DNA of 64,000 nucleotides, from the NCBI RefSeq assembly GCF_036746095.1, contig NZ_DAIOEU010000001.1, positions 62,001-126,000 of the forward strand. The letters run 5' to 3'. Source of the DNA: Dyella_B sp036746095 (GTDB taxonomy: Bacteria > Pseudomonadota > Gammaproteobacteria > Xanthomonadales > Rhodanobacteraceae). Made by a program: the position numbers and the translations under genes. The notes below the pieces were generated by a model. It saw only the letters and a program-made list of their open reading frames with translations. It was not told where the DNA came from and did not search any database. Of the stretch, positions 34,833 through 43,039 are shown piece by piece (positions within the stretch are counted from its first letter, which is position 1; every line of letters starts with the position of its first letter).

Positions 34833-35360
34833 TCAGGGTTGGTGGCAACCGTCCTCCACGCCGCCGTTTAGAAGATCGTCTGGATCACATTTCAAGTGTT
34901 TGCCGACCTCGTCCAGATCGCCTTGAACTTTTCCAGCGCAAACCACCTTGTGCTCGATTTGGTCTTTGCCTTGTGCAATGACGCCGGTATAACGGCTTCC
35001 ATGAGTGTGGTGTAGATCGAATACTTGATAGCGGTAACCGCCGTGGGTGAAATTTAGATCAGAACTGTTGTCGTTGTCGTCGATTTGTCGAGCGTACAAC
35101 ATGCTGGAGGTTCCCTTCGACGCGTCTGCGGGGTAACGCAGTTCGACTTTGGACGGCCGCCCAAAACGGTACTGCAAGGCATTTGGCAGTGCGCCACATA
35201 CGCTGATTATCTTGTGGTTTTCTGTCTCACAGCTCAGGTAGGTCTTTTCACTGGCAGCGCACAAAGTAGCCGACGAGGGGGCGTCAGCCGCGAGGGAAGA
35301 GCCGCTTGCCAAGGGGGCCAGAACCATTAAAAGAACGAATGCCGAGTTGAGTTTTTGCAT
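34833..35360 (-). CDS. Secreted cysteine-rich protein, paralogue 1, candidate immunity
   Basis: 175 residues with a signal peptide (FVLLMVLAPLASGSSLAADA). The mature part shares with its upstream neighbour the core CETENHKIISVCGALPNALQ, YRFG-P-KVELRYPA and a conserved set of cysteines (C..C..C ... KVVC, LKCDPDD). The beta-rich, cysteine-bridged form recalls periplasmic lysozyme inhibitors, but I cannot name a family. It lies divergent from the muramidase gene at 36245, on the opposite strand from all other T6SS genes around it. Role inferred from context. Confidence 0.6.
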   Translation of the reverse strand: MQKLNSAFVLLMVLAPLASGSSLAADAPSSATLCAASEKTYLSCETENHKIISVCGALPNALQYRFGRPSKVELRYPADASKGTSSMLYARQIDDNDNSSDLNFTHGGYRYQVFDLHHTHGSRYTGVIAQGKDQIEHKVVCAGKVQGDLDEVGKHLKCDPDDLLNGGVEDGCHQP

Positions 35361-35401
35361 GATCGAGACGGGTTGGTGGGCTATAAAAATGGAAAGAGGG
35401 T

Positions 35402-35923
35402 TCAGCGGTGGCAGCTATCAGGAACGCTGCTGTCGTTGAGAGCGTTGTCTGGATCACATTTCAAAAACTTGCCAGGCTTAACCAAATCCCCTTCCACAGG
35501 TTCCTTGCATTTTATTTCGTGTTCGACGGCATCACTGCCAGTGACGCGGACCCCGGCGCTGCGGCTGCCGTCGCCCTCGTCGTAGTCGAATACGGTGTAG
35601 TTGTAGTTGTCGTGATCAAACACCACTTCTGTGTAGTTGGTTCTAAAGCGGAAATAATAGGTGTAGCGCATCAGCTTGGTACCGTCCTTGGCGCGGGCAG
35701 GGTATTGCAGTTCGACTTTGCCGGGGCTGCCGAAGCGATACTGAAGCGCATTGGGCAACGCGCCGCACAGGCTGATGATTTTGTGATGGGTGGTGTTGCA
35801 GCTGTAATAGGTTTTTTCCGGAGGGCGGCAGAGCGAGCCTCGGGGAGGCTGCTGAGCCATTCCTGCGGAGGCGCAGCAGAGCAGGGCAAGCAAGGCTGGT
35901 TTGCGAGCGGAGGCGTAGTGCAT
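35402..35923 (-). CDS. Secreted cysteine-rich protein, paralogue 2, candidate immunity
   Basis: 173 residues. Signal peptide (ALLALLCCASAGMAQQ) and the same mature layout as the gene that follows it 41 bases later: YSCNTTHHKIISLCGALPNA, YRFGSPGKVELQYPA, a Tyr-rich middle (TYYFRFRTNYTEVVFDHDNY) and LKCDPDNAL. The pair is a tandem duplication that has diverged strongly in the central part, as expected of immunity genes tracking different effectors. Probably cotranscribed with paralogue 1 from the A+T-rich region before the muramidase gene. Confidence 0.6.
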   Translation of the reverse strand: MHYASARKPALLALLCCASAGMAQQPPRGSLCRPPEKTYYSCNTTHHKIISLCGALPNALQYRFGSPGKVELQYPARAKDGTKLMRYTYYFRFRTNYTEVVFDHDNYNYTVFDYDEGDGSRSAGVRVTGSDAVEHEIKCKEPVEGDLVKPGKFLKCDPDNALNDSSVPDSCHR

Positions 35924-36244
35924 GGGCTGGATGAGCGGATGGGTGGCTTGGGGCGCCGTAAAGTGGACGATTTATTTTGTTCTGGTCAATTCGGCATAGG
36001 CGTCGCTAAGTTTTTAGCGTATATAGGCTTTTTCCGATCTTTTAATTTTCTTGTTTGGTGTCGTCGGACCCTTGTAGAGAGCTGCCGCCGCGTTCCAGTC
36101 TTTTTCTGGTGGGCAGCCTGTGTCTCGAAGTGTGGTGGATAAAGTGACCAAATGCTTCAATATGGACGACAATCCGATCGCATCATGGCCGAGACTGGGG
36201 TTGCGCACTATGCTAGCCAATCCGATGTAAGGAGGGAGGACATC
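35924..36244. promoter_or_regulatory. A+T-rich divergent promoter region
   Basis: About 320 bases between the minus-strand secreted proteins and the muramidase gene. The stretch from about 35965 to 36060 is strikingly A+T-rich (GATTTATTTTGTTC; GCGTATATAGGC; CTTTTAATTTTC), unlike surrounding DNA, and probably holds both promoters. It ends with AAGGAGGGAGG at 36228-36238 before the GTG start of the plus gene. Confidence 0.5.
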
Positions 36245-37081
36245 GTGGCGAATTACAACAAACCTTTTCCGACGGTTGCTGATGCGATTCCAATGCTAAC
36301 CCCCTGGCAAGCCCAGCCATCTCTCTTCACTGTGGATGCTCCCTTCCAAATGCTGGCGGCGCCTTGGGAACAGGGTTACGGCCCTTCCGATCTCACCTGC
36401 TATTCGCTGCCGCTTCCATTCGTGCCGCAGCGCGAACCGAAGATTGATCCAAAGCTTGGTACGCTGTCGCCGATGGGGTGGCGATTTATCTATGTCCATG
36501 AGCGATGGAAGGGCAAATCCAACCATCTGCATTGGCCCGGTGGATCAAGCGGCATCACCTTGGGCCCAGGCTATGACATGAAGGCCAGATCGGCCGATGG
36601 CGTCACCGCAGACATGAAGGCCATCGGCTTATCCGACACCATCGCAAAAAACATCGCGCAAGCTGCGGGTATGGCCATTGGCAAGATGATTGGCGGGAAG
36701 ACGCTAACCAAAGCTGACATGGAAAATTACCCCACCGATCATAAAGGCGACGTTGACTTGACTGAAAAACAGGAGATGGCGCTGCTGAAACACATTGGCG
36801 GCCACTACGAGAGCATGGTGCGCAGCGCATTGAAAATTCCGTTAGCACAGCATGAGTTCGATGCCCTGGTCAGTTTTGCGTACAACCCTGCAGGCCGCTG
36901 GCATCGCCTGTCACATCTGTTGAATGCTGGCAAGGTCGCTGAAGCCATGCAGACCATCAGGGCCGGCAATACTAGTGGAGGAAAGGTCAGCAAAGGGTTG
37001 ACACATCGTCGTACCGATGAGGTTACGCTTTTCATGCAGGGCAAATATGAGATGAATGGCCAACCTATTTCCTTGTCGTAA
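36245..37081 (+). CDS. GH24-like muramidase, probable T6SS effector
   Basis: 278 residues. The C-terminal two thirds are lysozyme-like: IYVHE86RWKG with the catalytic Glu, then SSGITLGPGYDM (the Thr/Asp region of phage-type muramidases), QHEFDALVSFAYNPAG and LNAGKVAEAMQTIRAG, GLTHRRTDEVTLFMQGKY. It would cut peptidoglycan glycan chains. The N-terminal 75 residues are proline-rich without signal peptide and may dock to the T6SS spike. The start is set by AAGGAGGGAGG before GTG 36245; upstream ATGs (36152, 36185) have no ribosome site. The following gene overlaps by 26 bases and encodes an inhibitor-type protein. Confidence 0.8.
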   Translation: MANYNKPFPTVADAIPMLTPWQAQPSLFTVDAPFQMLAAPWEQGYGPSDLTCYSLPLPFVPQREPKIDPKLGTLSPMGWRFIYVHERWKGKSNHLHWPGGSSGITLGPGYDMKARSADGVTADMKAIGLSDTIAKNIAQAAGMAIGKMIGGKTLTKADMENYPTDHKGDVDLTEKQEMALLKHIGGHYESMVRSALKIPLAQHEFDALVSFAYNPAGRWHRLSHLLNAGKVAEAMQTIRAGNTSGGKVSKGLTHRRTDEVTLFMQGKYEMNGQPISLS

Positions 37082-37916
37082 GAGCAACGTCGAGGCTACA
37101 CGCTTGCAAAACGCTTCTCGCTTATTATTGGTCTGGCTGGTTTTCCTCTGTACGCTCGTGCCTTGTCGTGCGTCAGATCTTCCCAGCGCATTGCTCGGCC
37201 GCTGGCAAGTGGTCGAGGTACATACCAACGACAATGTGACATTCAAAACGCATTACGTCTGGAACGATGCAAGATTGCGTTGGCGCATCTTCAATTTTTC
37301 CAACACCCGGTTGAGCGACGATACGTCGGACTCAGGAGCCTGCGAAGCGCCAATGGCGACGGTAACGAGCATGCCATTGCGGAAACTTATGGACGACAGC
37401 TTGGCGCATCCCGATGGCGACGATGCCGATTCGCACCCAACGCCGGAAGCCTATGATTTGAAGGCATCGCCAAACGAGCAAGTGGAGGTCATGAGCATCC
37501 ATTGCAAAGACAGGTTATGGCAAGGCGACCTGGGTACGGGCAAGGGAATGATGGGTGCGTGGATGTATCTCACTCACACGGGGCAACTGGTTGTACGCTG
37601 GCGCGATGAGACCTTGCTTGTTCTTGATCGCCTACCTGCCGACGCCAGGCCACAGGCCTCATTCGATTGCGCTAAAGCAAGCTCGGCCGCCGAGAAAACC
37701 ATCTGTAGCTCGCTGCAACTTGCATCCTTTGACCGCAGCGTGAATTGGTCTTACAAGGTTGCGCGTGATGGCATCAAGGATACCGATTACAGTCCAGCGC
37801 AGCTGGCTGACAGCCAGCGCGCCTGGCTACACAAACGCGACGCCTGCGGTGCGAATGCACCATGTCTGCTGACGGCTATGAAGCAGCGATTGGAGGAATT
37901 GGCTTCTTATCCCTAA
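37056..37916 (+). CDS. Secreted LprI-domain protein, probable muramidase immunity
   Basis: 286 residues. After a signal peptide (LLLVWLVFLCTLVPCRA) comes a region with little similarity. The last 85 residues match the lysozyme-inhibitor LprI/DUF1311 domain: SFDCAKASSAAEKTICSS, ASFDRSVNWSYKVAR, QRAWLHKRDACG and MKQRLEEL. Mycobacterial LprI inhibits lysozyme. Overlap with the muramidase gene and export to the periplasm make it the likely cognate immunity protein. The ATG at 37056 gives a long N-region; a TTG at 37104 preceded by GAGG would give a more normal signal peptide. Confidence 0.78.
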   Translation: MANLFPCRKSNVEATRLQNASRLLLVWLVFLCTLVPCRASDLPSALLGRWQVVEVHTNDNVTFKTHYVWNDARLRWRIFNFSNTRLSDDTSDSGACEAPMATVTSMPLRKLMDDSLAHPDGDDADSHPTPEAYDLKASPNEQVEVMSIHCKDRLWQGDLGTGKGMMGAWMYLTHTGQLVVRWRDETLLVLDRLPADARPQASFDCAKASSAAEKTICSSLQLASFDRSVNWSYKVARDGIKDTDYSPAQLADSQRAWLHKRDACGANAPCLLTAMKQRLEELASYP

Positions 37917-38119
37917 TTGCAGACGTTGGTGGCCCCAGCCGTGTTGGCCTGCATGGCGACGAGGATGCTAAAGCAGCCTGGTTCATGACGGCCTACGTGG
38001 GGCGCACCATGCATGGTTAGGGGCCCATGAGCATGCTAATGTTGCGCCCGTAACGGGGTGACGACTCTGGCGTTTGGTTTGGGTAATGCGCTTTCAACAG
38101 GGCGCAAAAGGGGAAAGGG
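37917..38119. other. Spacer between cassettes
   Basis: About 200 bases. No ribosome-site-linked frame or domain remnant was recognised. A GGGG-AAAGGG ribosome site lies at its end before the next gene. Confidence 0.4.
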
Positions 38120-39376
38120 ATGTCCGACGGGGGACGGGATGGCTTTTGGAGTTCGCTGCAGCGGGCTGAGCATCGCTTTGAAGCCGAAGCCACGGAAACG
38201 GAGCGCAAACTCTATCGAACGGTCTATGGCTACAAGAGTCGCGTTATGCGCTTGCGTTCGGCCTTGGCCAAGTCCGGCCCGATCGCGTTCCAGACCGTAA
38301 CCTCGAAGCTGGAAGGCATCAAACTGGATGCCATCTGGGGCATTTTGTTCTCCGCCGTGCGAGACATGGCGCTCTACTACGGTGGAAGTGTCGTGCTCGG
38401 CACGGCGATCGGCGCCGGCTTGGGTTCTCTGGCCTTTGGCGTCGGCGCGATACCCGGCGCTGCCATCGGTGCCGAAGCAGGGAATGTAGTGGGTGAATGG
38501 GTCCTGATGTATCTCGGCCTGAAGATGCTGGCCGAAGGATTGGTCAACACCATTCCACCCGCGCTGCGCCTTTACGTACAAGGCTTTCGCATTGCATGGG
38601 GGCCGACGGAGAAAGATCGGCCCGACGCTCGCTATAGCGCGGACTATCACCACGGCGAGGACATGGCGGCGCACCGCTTCGCCGACGGACATGTGTTGAT
38701 GATCATGGCCATACTGATCGCGATAGTGGCCTACCTCACTCGCGGCAAAAGCGAAGAAGCGCTGATGCAGGCAGTCCGTAAAAGCGAACGCTTGGGCGTC
38801 AAGATGGCGGACTGGTTGGCGGACAATAAGGAGAGGTTGCTGAAGGAGGAGCGCTTGCGGCCGAAGGCGCAGATGCGGGCATCTTCACAAGACTGTGCCG
38901 ATGAGTCATCAAGCAATGCGTCCAGAGGATCTCCTAGGCCAAAATCCTCTGCTCCCGAAACGCCTCCTAAGCCAACAGTTATGTCTCCTGCGGAGACGGC
39001 TCGAAGTTGGCAAGGTAGTGGTTCATATCCAGGTGTCGACGCATGGTCAGACACAAAACTGGCCAAAGGGACTTACGTGGTCGGTGCTGCCCCAGGGCAA
39101 TCTGAGTTCTACACAACGCTAGATGGATTCAATGCTACGGATGGTACCGCAGAAGACTATTATCAAAATTTGCAGATAGGACCCAACACAACGAATCCAA
39201 ATTATCCACCGTATAGAAGCGGAGTGACTATCTACCAGGTCAACACGGATAATGTGCCGGCCGCCATGGGTAACGCGCTGGCGAATCCTCAGTTTGGTCC
39301 AGGAGGCGCGCCTCAGTTGTTCATTCCGGGCTACAAGGATGCGCTCACTCCTGTTTACTCGATACCATTTAAATGA
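38120..39376 (+). CDS. Polymorphic T6SS effector: glycine-zipper (DUF6861-like) N-domain plus unrecognised toxin domain
   Basis: 418 residues. The N-terminal 215 residues resemble DUF6861-type delivery domains: a helical start (WSSLQRAEHRFEAEATETE), then a long glycine-zipper membrane-like segment (GSVVLGTAIGAGLGSLAFG ... GAAIGAEAGNVVGEW) and a second hydrophobic helix (HVLMIMAILIAIVAYL). A Ser/Pro-rich linker (about 255-290) leads to a C-terminal domain of some 125 residues with KGTYVVGAAPGQSEFYT, YPPYRSGVTIYQV, ALANPQFGPGGAPQLFIPGY. I do not recognise its catalytic type; an ADP-ribosyltransferase or TNT-like NADase fold is conceivable. The C-terminal part is more A+T-rich than the N-terminal part. 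A GTG-started small gene follows after nine bases. Confidence 0.68.
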   Translation: MSDGGRDGFWSSLQRAEHRFEAEATETERKLYRTVYGYKSRVMRLRSALAKSGPIAFQTVTSKLEGIKLDAIWGILFSAVRDMALYYGGSVVLGTAIGAGLGSLAFGVGAIPGAAIGAEAGNVVGEWVLMYLGLKMLAEGLVNTIPPALRLYVQGFRIAWGPTEKDRPDARYSADYHHGEDMAAHRFADGHVLMIMAILIAIVAYLTRGKSEEALMQAVRKSERLGVKMADWLADNKERLLKEERLRPKAQMRASSQDCADESSSNASRGSPRPKSSAPETPPKPTVMSPAETARSWQGSGSYPGVDAWSDTKLAKGTYVVGAAPGQSEFYTTLDGFNATDGTAEDYYQNLQIGPNTTNPNYPPYRSGVTIYQVNTDNVPAAMGNALANPQFGPGGAPQLFIPGYKDALTPVYSIPFK

Positions 39377-39385
39377 GGACTATCA

Positions 39386-39808
39386 GTGTCTGGCTTATTT
39401 GACATCACCAATGGGGCGGTCAGCCTTGATTCGAAGCTGACTTTTCTAACGGGTATGACGCTGCAGGACGTCGAGTTGCAAGGCGTGAAATTTGTCCGCG
39501 AAATCGATATGAAAACCGGTTGGGTATTCCGCACTGCGGGTCCCTATGCGATCTCTGGTCAAGACGCTTATCTTTCTCTGGGTTTCGAAAACGACAAGCT
39601 TCAAAGAATTGCTTTTTCGTTTGCCTCCGAGGAGGGTGATGACCCTAGAAGGCTACATGAGAAGCATGATCGCCTTTTGTCGCGGGAACTCGGGCGGCCT
39701 TCTGAAAAAAATGAGCGCAATACAATTTATCGTTACCCCTGGGGTGAGATTACATCTGAGATTGATCCCCGTGGGGGTTCCTGTCAGATTTTGGTACGTT
39801 GGGCTTGA
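39386..39808 (+). CDS. Candidate immunity protein of the glycine-zipper effector
   Basis: 140 residues, cytoplasmic (no signal peptide or membrane helix), slightly acidic and charged. The start is GTG 39386 with GAGG seven bases upstream, nine bases after the effector stop. It contains GYRYPW-like TIYRYPWGEITSEIDPRGG and an alpha/beta pattern but no recognised family. A cytoplasmic location implies that the partner toxin acts in the cytoplasm. Confidence 0.6.
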   Translation: MSGLFDITNGAVSLDSKLTFLTGMTLQDVELQGVKFVREIDMKTGWVFRTAGPYAISGQDAYLSLGFENDKLQRIAFSFASEEGDDPRRLHEKHDRLLSRELGRPSEKNERNTIYRYPWGEITSEIDPRGGSCQILVRWA

Positions 39809-40254
39809 GCGAATTTTTCAAGGGCATTGACTATGGGCAAAGCGAATTGGAACTGAAGGAGCTGCAGCGACCAATGGTCGAACGATCCAACCCTGGGCTG
39901 CCTGGTTGTCGACTTTCCCTTGCAGTAAACATAGAGAACTAAGTGCCTATTCCCCGAGTCTCAGCCGCCAGGGTCGGTATTGAGACACGCTAAATATTTC
40001 AAATTTCTTAAGCCCGCGACGAAGCCCCGGCCCCTCGGGAACACTCCGCAAACCAAGTGCCCCAAGTCGCACTTTTCGTTAAAAAAATCGCTGGATTAAG
40101 ACGCGCCACTAGGCGAAACTTTACCCCTCGGGGGGATAGGGGAGTCAAGGCAGGTTCCACCCGCTGCGCGTCGGTTTCGGTGCGCGGGGCCCCTCGGACA
40201 TGAGTGCACCATGGAAACGTATAGGGCCGAGCAGGCTCCGAGGAGATTCGCATC
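39809..40254. other. Spacer upstream of vgrG
   Basis: About 445 bases. A 45-codon frame starts at TTG 39805 overlapping the previous stop, without recognisable similarity; I treat it as spurious. The middle (39980-40090) is A+T-rich and may carry a vgrG promoter. A CCGAGGAG ribosome site ends the region. Confidence 0.4.
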
Positions 40255-42216
40255 ATGACCGCCCAGACCACCATTTCTTCCGCCAGCGTCAGCGGCTTGC
40301 TGTTCCGCAGCATGACTGCCGATGAGCATCTGGGGCGGCTGTTCTCCTTTTACGTGCAGTTCGAGAGCCAGGACCCCAACATCGACCTCAGCGCCATCCT
40401 GGGCTCGCCAATGACGGTGAAGGTCGCCACGGAGGATGGTTTCACGCGCTACTTCAACGGCATCGTAAATGAGGCGCAGCAGACCGGCGTGGAGACGGTG
40501 GACAACCTGGTTTACGCGCAGTATGGCGTGCGGTTGGTGCCCAAGCCCTGGCTGCTGGGGCAGAAGGTCGATTGCCGCATCTATACCGACATGACGGTGC
40601 CCGACATCGTGAAGTCGGTGCTGAGCGACGCCGGCTATACCGATGTGAAAGTGAGCCTCAGCGGCAATTACACCTCGCGCGAATATTGCGTGCAATATCG
40701 CGAGGATTGCCTCAATTTCATCAGCCGCCTGATGGAACAGGAAGGCATCTATTACTTTTTCACGCACGATGACAGCAAGCACACCATGGTGCTGGCCGAT
40801 AGCGTGAGCGCACATGCGGTGGGCAAGAACTTTGCGCGCGTGCCATATCTGAGCAACAGCGACAGCGTATTGCGCCGCGAGGCCACCATTACGGCCTGGG
40901 CGTCGGCACGTGGCATGGATTCGGCCAAGTATCAGCTCATCGATTACGACCCGATGGCCCCCAAGACCTCGCTGCTGTCCACCGGCACCAGCGACGGCCA
41001 TGGTACGGCAGGTACCAATGGCATGGTGGCGTTCGATTTCCCAGGTGCGCACAAAGTTGCGGACGTCGGGCAGCATTTTGCGCAGGTGCGCGCCGAGGCG
41101 CTGACGGTGGCGCGCTCGCACTACACCGCTACAACCATGGCCCCCGGTGTAGAGATCGGTGGGCTGTTTACGATGACTGATTACCCGCGGCAGGCGTTTA
41201 ACCGCGAATACCTGATCGTTGGCACCACCATCCATCTGGCAGGTGCGGCGGCTGCCTCTGGCGGCGGCGACAGTGAGCCGTCGTTCCAGTGCAGCTTTGA
41301 AGCCATCGAAAGCAGCCAGGTCTTCCGCACGTTGCCGACCGCGGTAAAACCCACGATCGTGGGCCTGCAAACCGCCATCGTCTGCGGCAGCAAGACCGAC
41401 GAAGACATCGCGGTGGACGAGCATGGCCGCGTGCAGGTCACCTTCCACTGGAACAAACCGGACAAACCCAACGCCAAGAGCTCCTGCCCGGTGCGCGTGG
41501 CCACCCCGTGGGCCGGCAAGAACTGGGGCGCCATCAGCATCCCGCGCGTGGGCCAGGAAGTGGTGGTGAGCTTCCTGGAAGGCGATCCGGATCGCCCGCT
41601 GATCATCGGCAGCGTCTACAACGGCGACAACACCGTGCCCTACAGCCTGCCGGACAACAAGACGCAAAGCGGCATCAAGAGCCGCAGCCTGCTGGGCGGC
41701 GCGGCGGATTTCAACGAGCTGCGTTTCGAAGACAAGAAGGGCAGTGAAGATTTTTTCATGCATGCGCAGAAAGACATGCACGAAGAGGTGGAAAACGATC
41801 ACGTGGTGACCATCGACCACGACGAAACCGTCACCATCAAGAACGATCGCCACCACACCATCAACAACAACGACACGCAGGACGTGGGCAAGGTGTTCAA
41901 GCTCACGGCCGGGCAGGAGATTCAGCTGGTCACCGGCTCGTCGAGTATCATCTTGAAGAGCACGGGCGAGATCCAGATCACCGGCATCAACGTCACCATT
42001 ACCGGCAATTCGTCGGTGAAGGTGGAAGGCCAGGTGCAGGTGGGCATCAAGGCGGGTGCCACCATGGACATCGGCGCGGGGGCCAGTTTGAAGGTGCACT
42101 CGGATGCGATGCTGGACGTGGAAGGCGGTGCGTCCACCAGCATCAAGGGGGCGATGGTGACGGCCAGCGGCGATGCGATGACGCAGGTGTCGGGTGGGAT
42201 CATCATGATTGGGTGA
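40255..42216 (+). CDS. vgrG: T6SS spike protein VgrG (TssI)
   Basis: 653 residues. The trimeric spike combines gp27-like (residues about 1-370) and gp5-like (about 380-650) parts. Motifs: SREYCVQYREDCLNFISRLM and EQEGIYYFF of the gp27 part; VDEHGRVQVTFHW, RVATPWAGKNWGAISIPRVG and FLEGDPDRPLIIGSVYNG of the OB fold; a beta-helix C-terminus with repeating VKVEGQVQVGIKAGATMDIG. It ends at GGIIMIG without an effector extension, so cargo must attach via PAAR or adaptors. No DUF4123 adaptor gene is adjacent. Confidence 0.97.
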   Translation: MTAQTTISSASVSGLLFRSMTADEHLGRLFSFYVQFESQDPNIDLSAILGSPMTVKVATEDGFTRYFNGIVNEAQQTGVETVDNLVYAQYGVRLVPKPWLLGQKVDCRIYTDMTVPDIVKSVLSDAGYTDVKVSLSGNYTSREYCVQYREDCLNFISRLMEQEGIYYFFTHDDSKHTMVLADSVSAHAVGKNFARVPYLSNSDSVLRREATITAWASARGMDSAKYQLIDYDPMAPKTSLLSTGTSDGHGTAGTNGMVAFDFPGAHKVADVGQHFAQVRAEALTVARSHYTATTMAPGVEIGGLFTMTDYPRQAFNREYLIVGTTIHLAGAAAASGGGDSEPSFQCSFEAIESSQVFRTLPTAVKPTIVGLQTAIVCGSKTDEDIAVDEHGRVQVTFHWNKPDKPNAKSSCPVRVATPWAGKNWGAISIPRVGQEVVVSFLEGDPDRPLIIGSVYNGDNTVPYSLPDNKTQSGIKSRSLLGGAADFNELRFEDKKGSEDFFMHAQKDMHEEVENDHVVTIDHDETVTIKNDRHHTINNNDTQDVGKVFKLTAGQEIQLVTGSSSIILKSTGEIQITGINVTITGNSSVKVEGQVQVGIKAGATMDIGAGASLKVHSDAMLDVEGGASTSIKGAMVTASGDAMTQVSGGIIMIG

Positions 42217-42224
42217 CACGATTT

Positions 42225-42411
42225 GCTCCCTCTCTATAAGGAGGGAGCACACTTACTCCCTCTCCCCTGCGGGGAGAGGGCTGGGGTGAGGGGAGGATCT
42301 CGCGGAAGAGTTTGTTCTGTGCAGGATTGAAGCCGAACTTGCACGTAGTAAATAAGTTTCCCGCAAGCCCAGTCCCTCACCCCAACCCTCTCCCCTGCGG
42401 GGAGAGGGAGC
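42225..42411. repeat. Family C palindromes after vgrG
   Basis: A small hairpin (42225-42248, GCTCCCTC arms) is followed by two copies, in opposite orientation, of a longer repeat with the perfect core CCCTCTCCCCTGCGGGGAGA at 42258-42280 and 42386-42408. Each core is followed or preceded by GGGGTGAGG. The inverted copies are about 80 bases apart and could fold into one long hairpin. Repeats of this type are common in proteobacterial intergenic DNA. Confidence 0.75.
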
Positions 42412-42479
42412 TGGTTTTACGGCAATCGAGATTGGGCAAGTAACAGACGCAGTAACACGGATCAGCAAGGGGGAACTGG

Positions 42480-43025
42480 ATGTCGGTCGTTACACAGGCT
42501 TCGATGCAAATGGGCTTGTCGGCCCTGGCGAGCGCCAGGCTGCGCCCGGAGATGACGCCGCAGTTGGCGGTGCAGACGCTGCTCGATGCCGGCGACACCC
42601 AGGATGCGCTCAAGCTGCTCGCCCGCTTGCTGCCCAAGCGCTATGCCGTGGCCTGGTTGTTGCAATGCGCCCGCGAACAGCCGCTCGGCCTGGAAGACAA
42701 GGCCGGCGCATCGCTCGCCGAAAAATGGGTGCGCGAGCCGAACGAAGACAATCGCCGTGCCGCCTATGAATTCGCCAACGCCGGCGGCTATCGCTCGCTG
42801 GGCGCGTGGCTGGCCGCGGCGGCAGGCTGGTCCAGCGGCAGCCTTGCCCCGGCCTCGCAGGAGCAAACCGTACCGCCACCGGAACATCTCACCGCGCGCG
42901 CCACCGTGGCCGCCATCAACCTGATGGCCGCGCTGGTGAGCGAGCAATTCGAAGTACGCCGCACCGCTTTCATCGAGCGCGCCATGAGCCTGCTCAATGC
43001 CAGCGCCAACGGCGGCAATCGCTAA
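42480..43025 (+). CDS. T6SS-associated DUF6931-type protein
   Basis: 181 residues, soluble and mainly helical. The stretch LARLLPKRYAVAWLLQCAREQ and EPNEDNRRAAYEFANAGGY resembles small proteins (DUF6931 type) encoded between vgrG and tagH in related loci. The function is not known to me; position before tagH suggests a role in assembly or in the phosphorylation switch. CAAGGGGGA ribosome site before ATG 42480; tagH begins 14 bases after its stop. Confidence 0.65.
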   Translation: MSVVTQASMQMGLSALASARLRPEMTPQLAVQTLLDAGDTQDALKLLARLLPKRYAVAWLLQCAREQPLGLEDKAGASLAEKWVREPNEDNRRAAYEFANAGGYRSLGAWLAAAAGWSSGSLAPASQEQTVPPPEHLTARATVAAINLMAALVSEQFEVRRTAFIERAMSLLNASANGGNR

Positions 43026-43039
43026 GGCAGGGGATTTAC

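Noticed and set aside
37917..38119. Possible effector or PAAR remnant between the LprI gene and the polymorphic effector
   Set aside because: Translation in all plus frames gave no convincing motif and stops early.
39805..39942. 45-codon TTG-started frame after the polymorphic-effector immunity gene
   Set aside because: Overlaps the previous stop and could be coupled, but no similarity, no own ribosome site and too short to support.
42000..42216. C-terminal effector domain on VgrG
   Set aside because: The beta-helix repeats run to the stop codon; there is no extra domain.
40096..42252. Minus-strand open frame (718 codons) opposite vgrG
   Set aside because: Antisense of vgrG, no ribosome site or domain; composition typical of a shadow frame.
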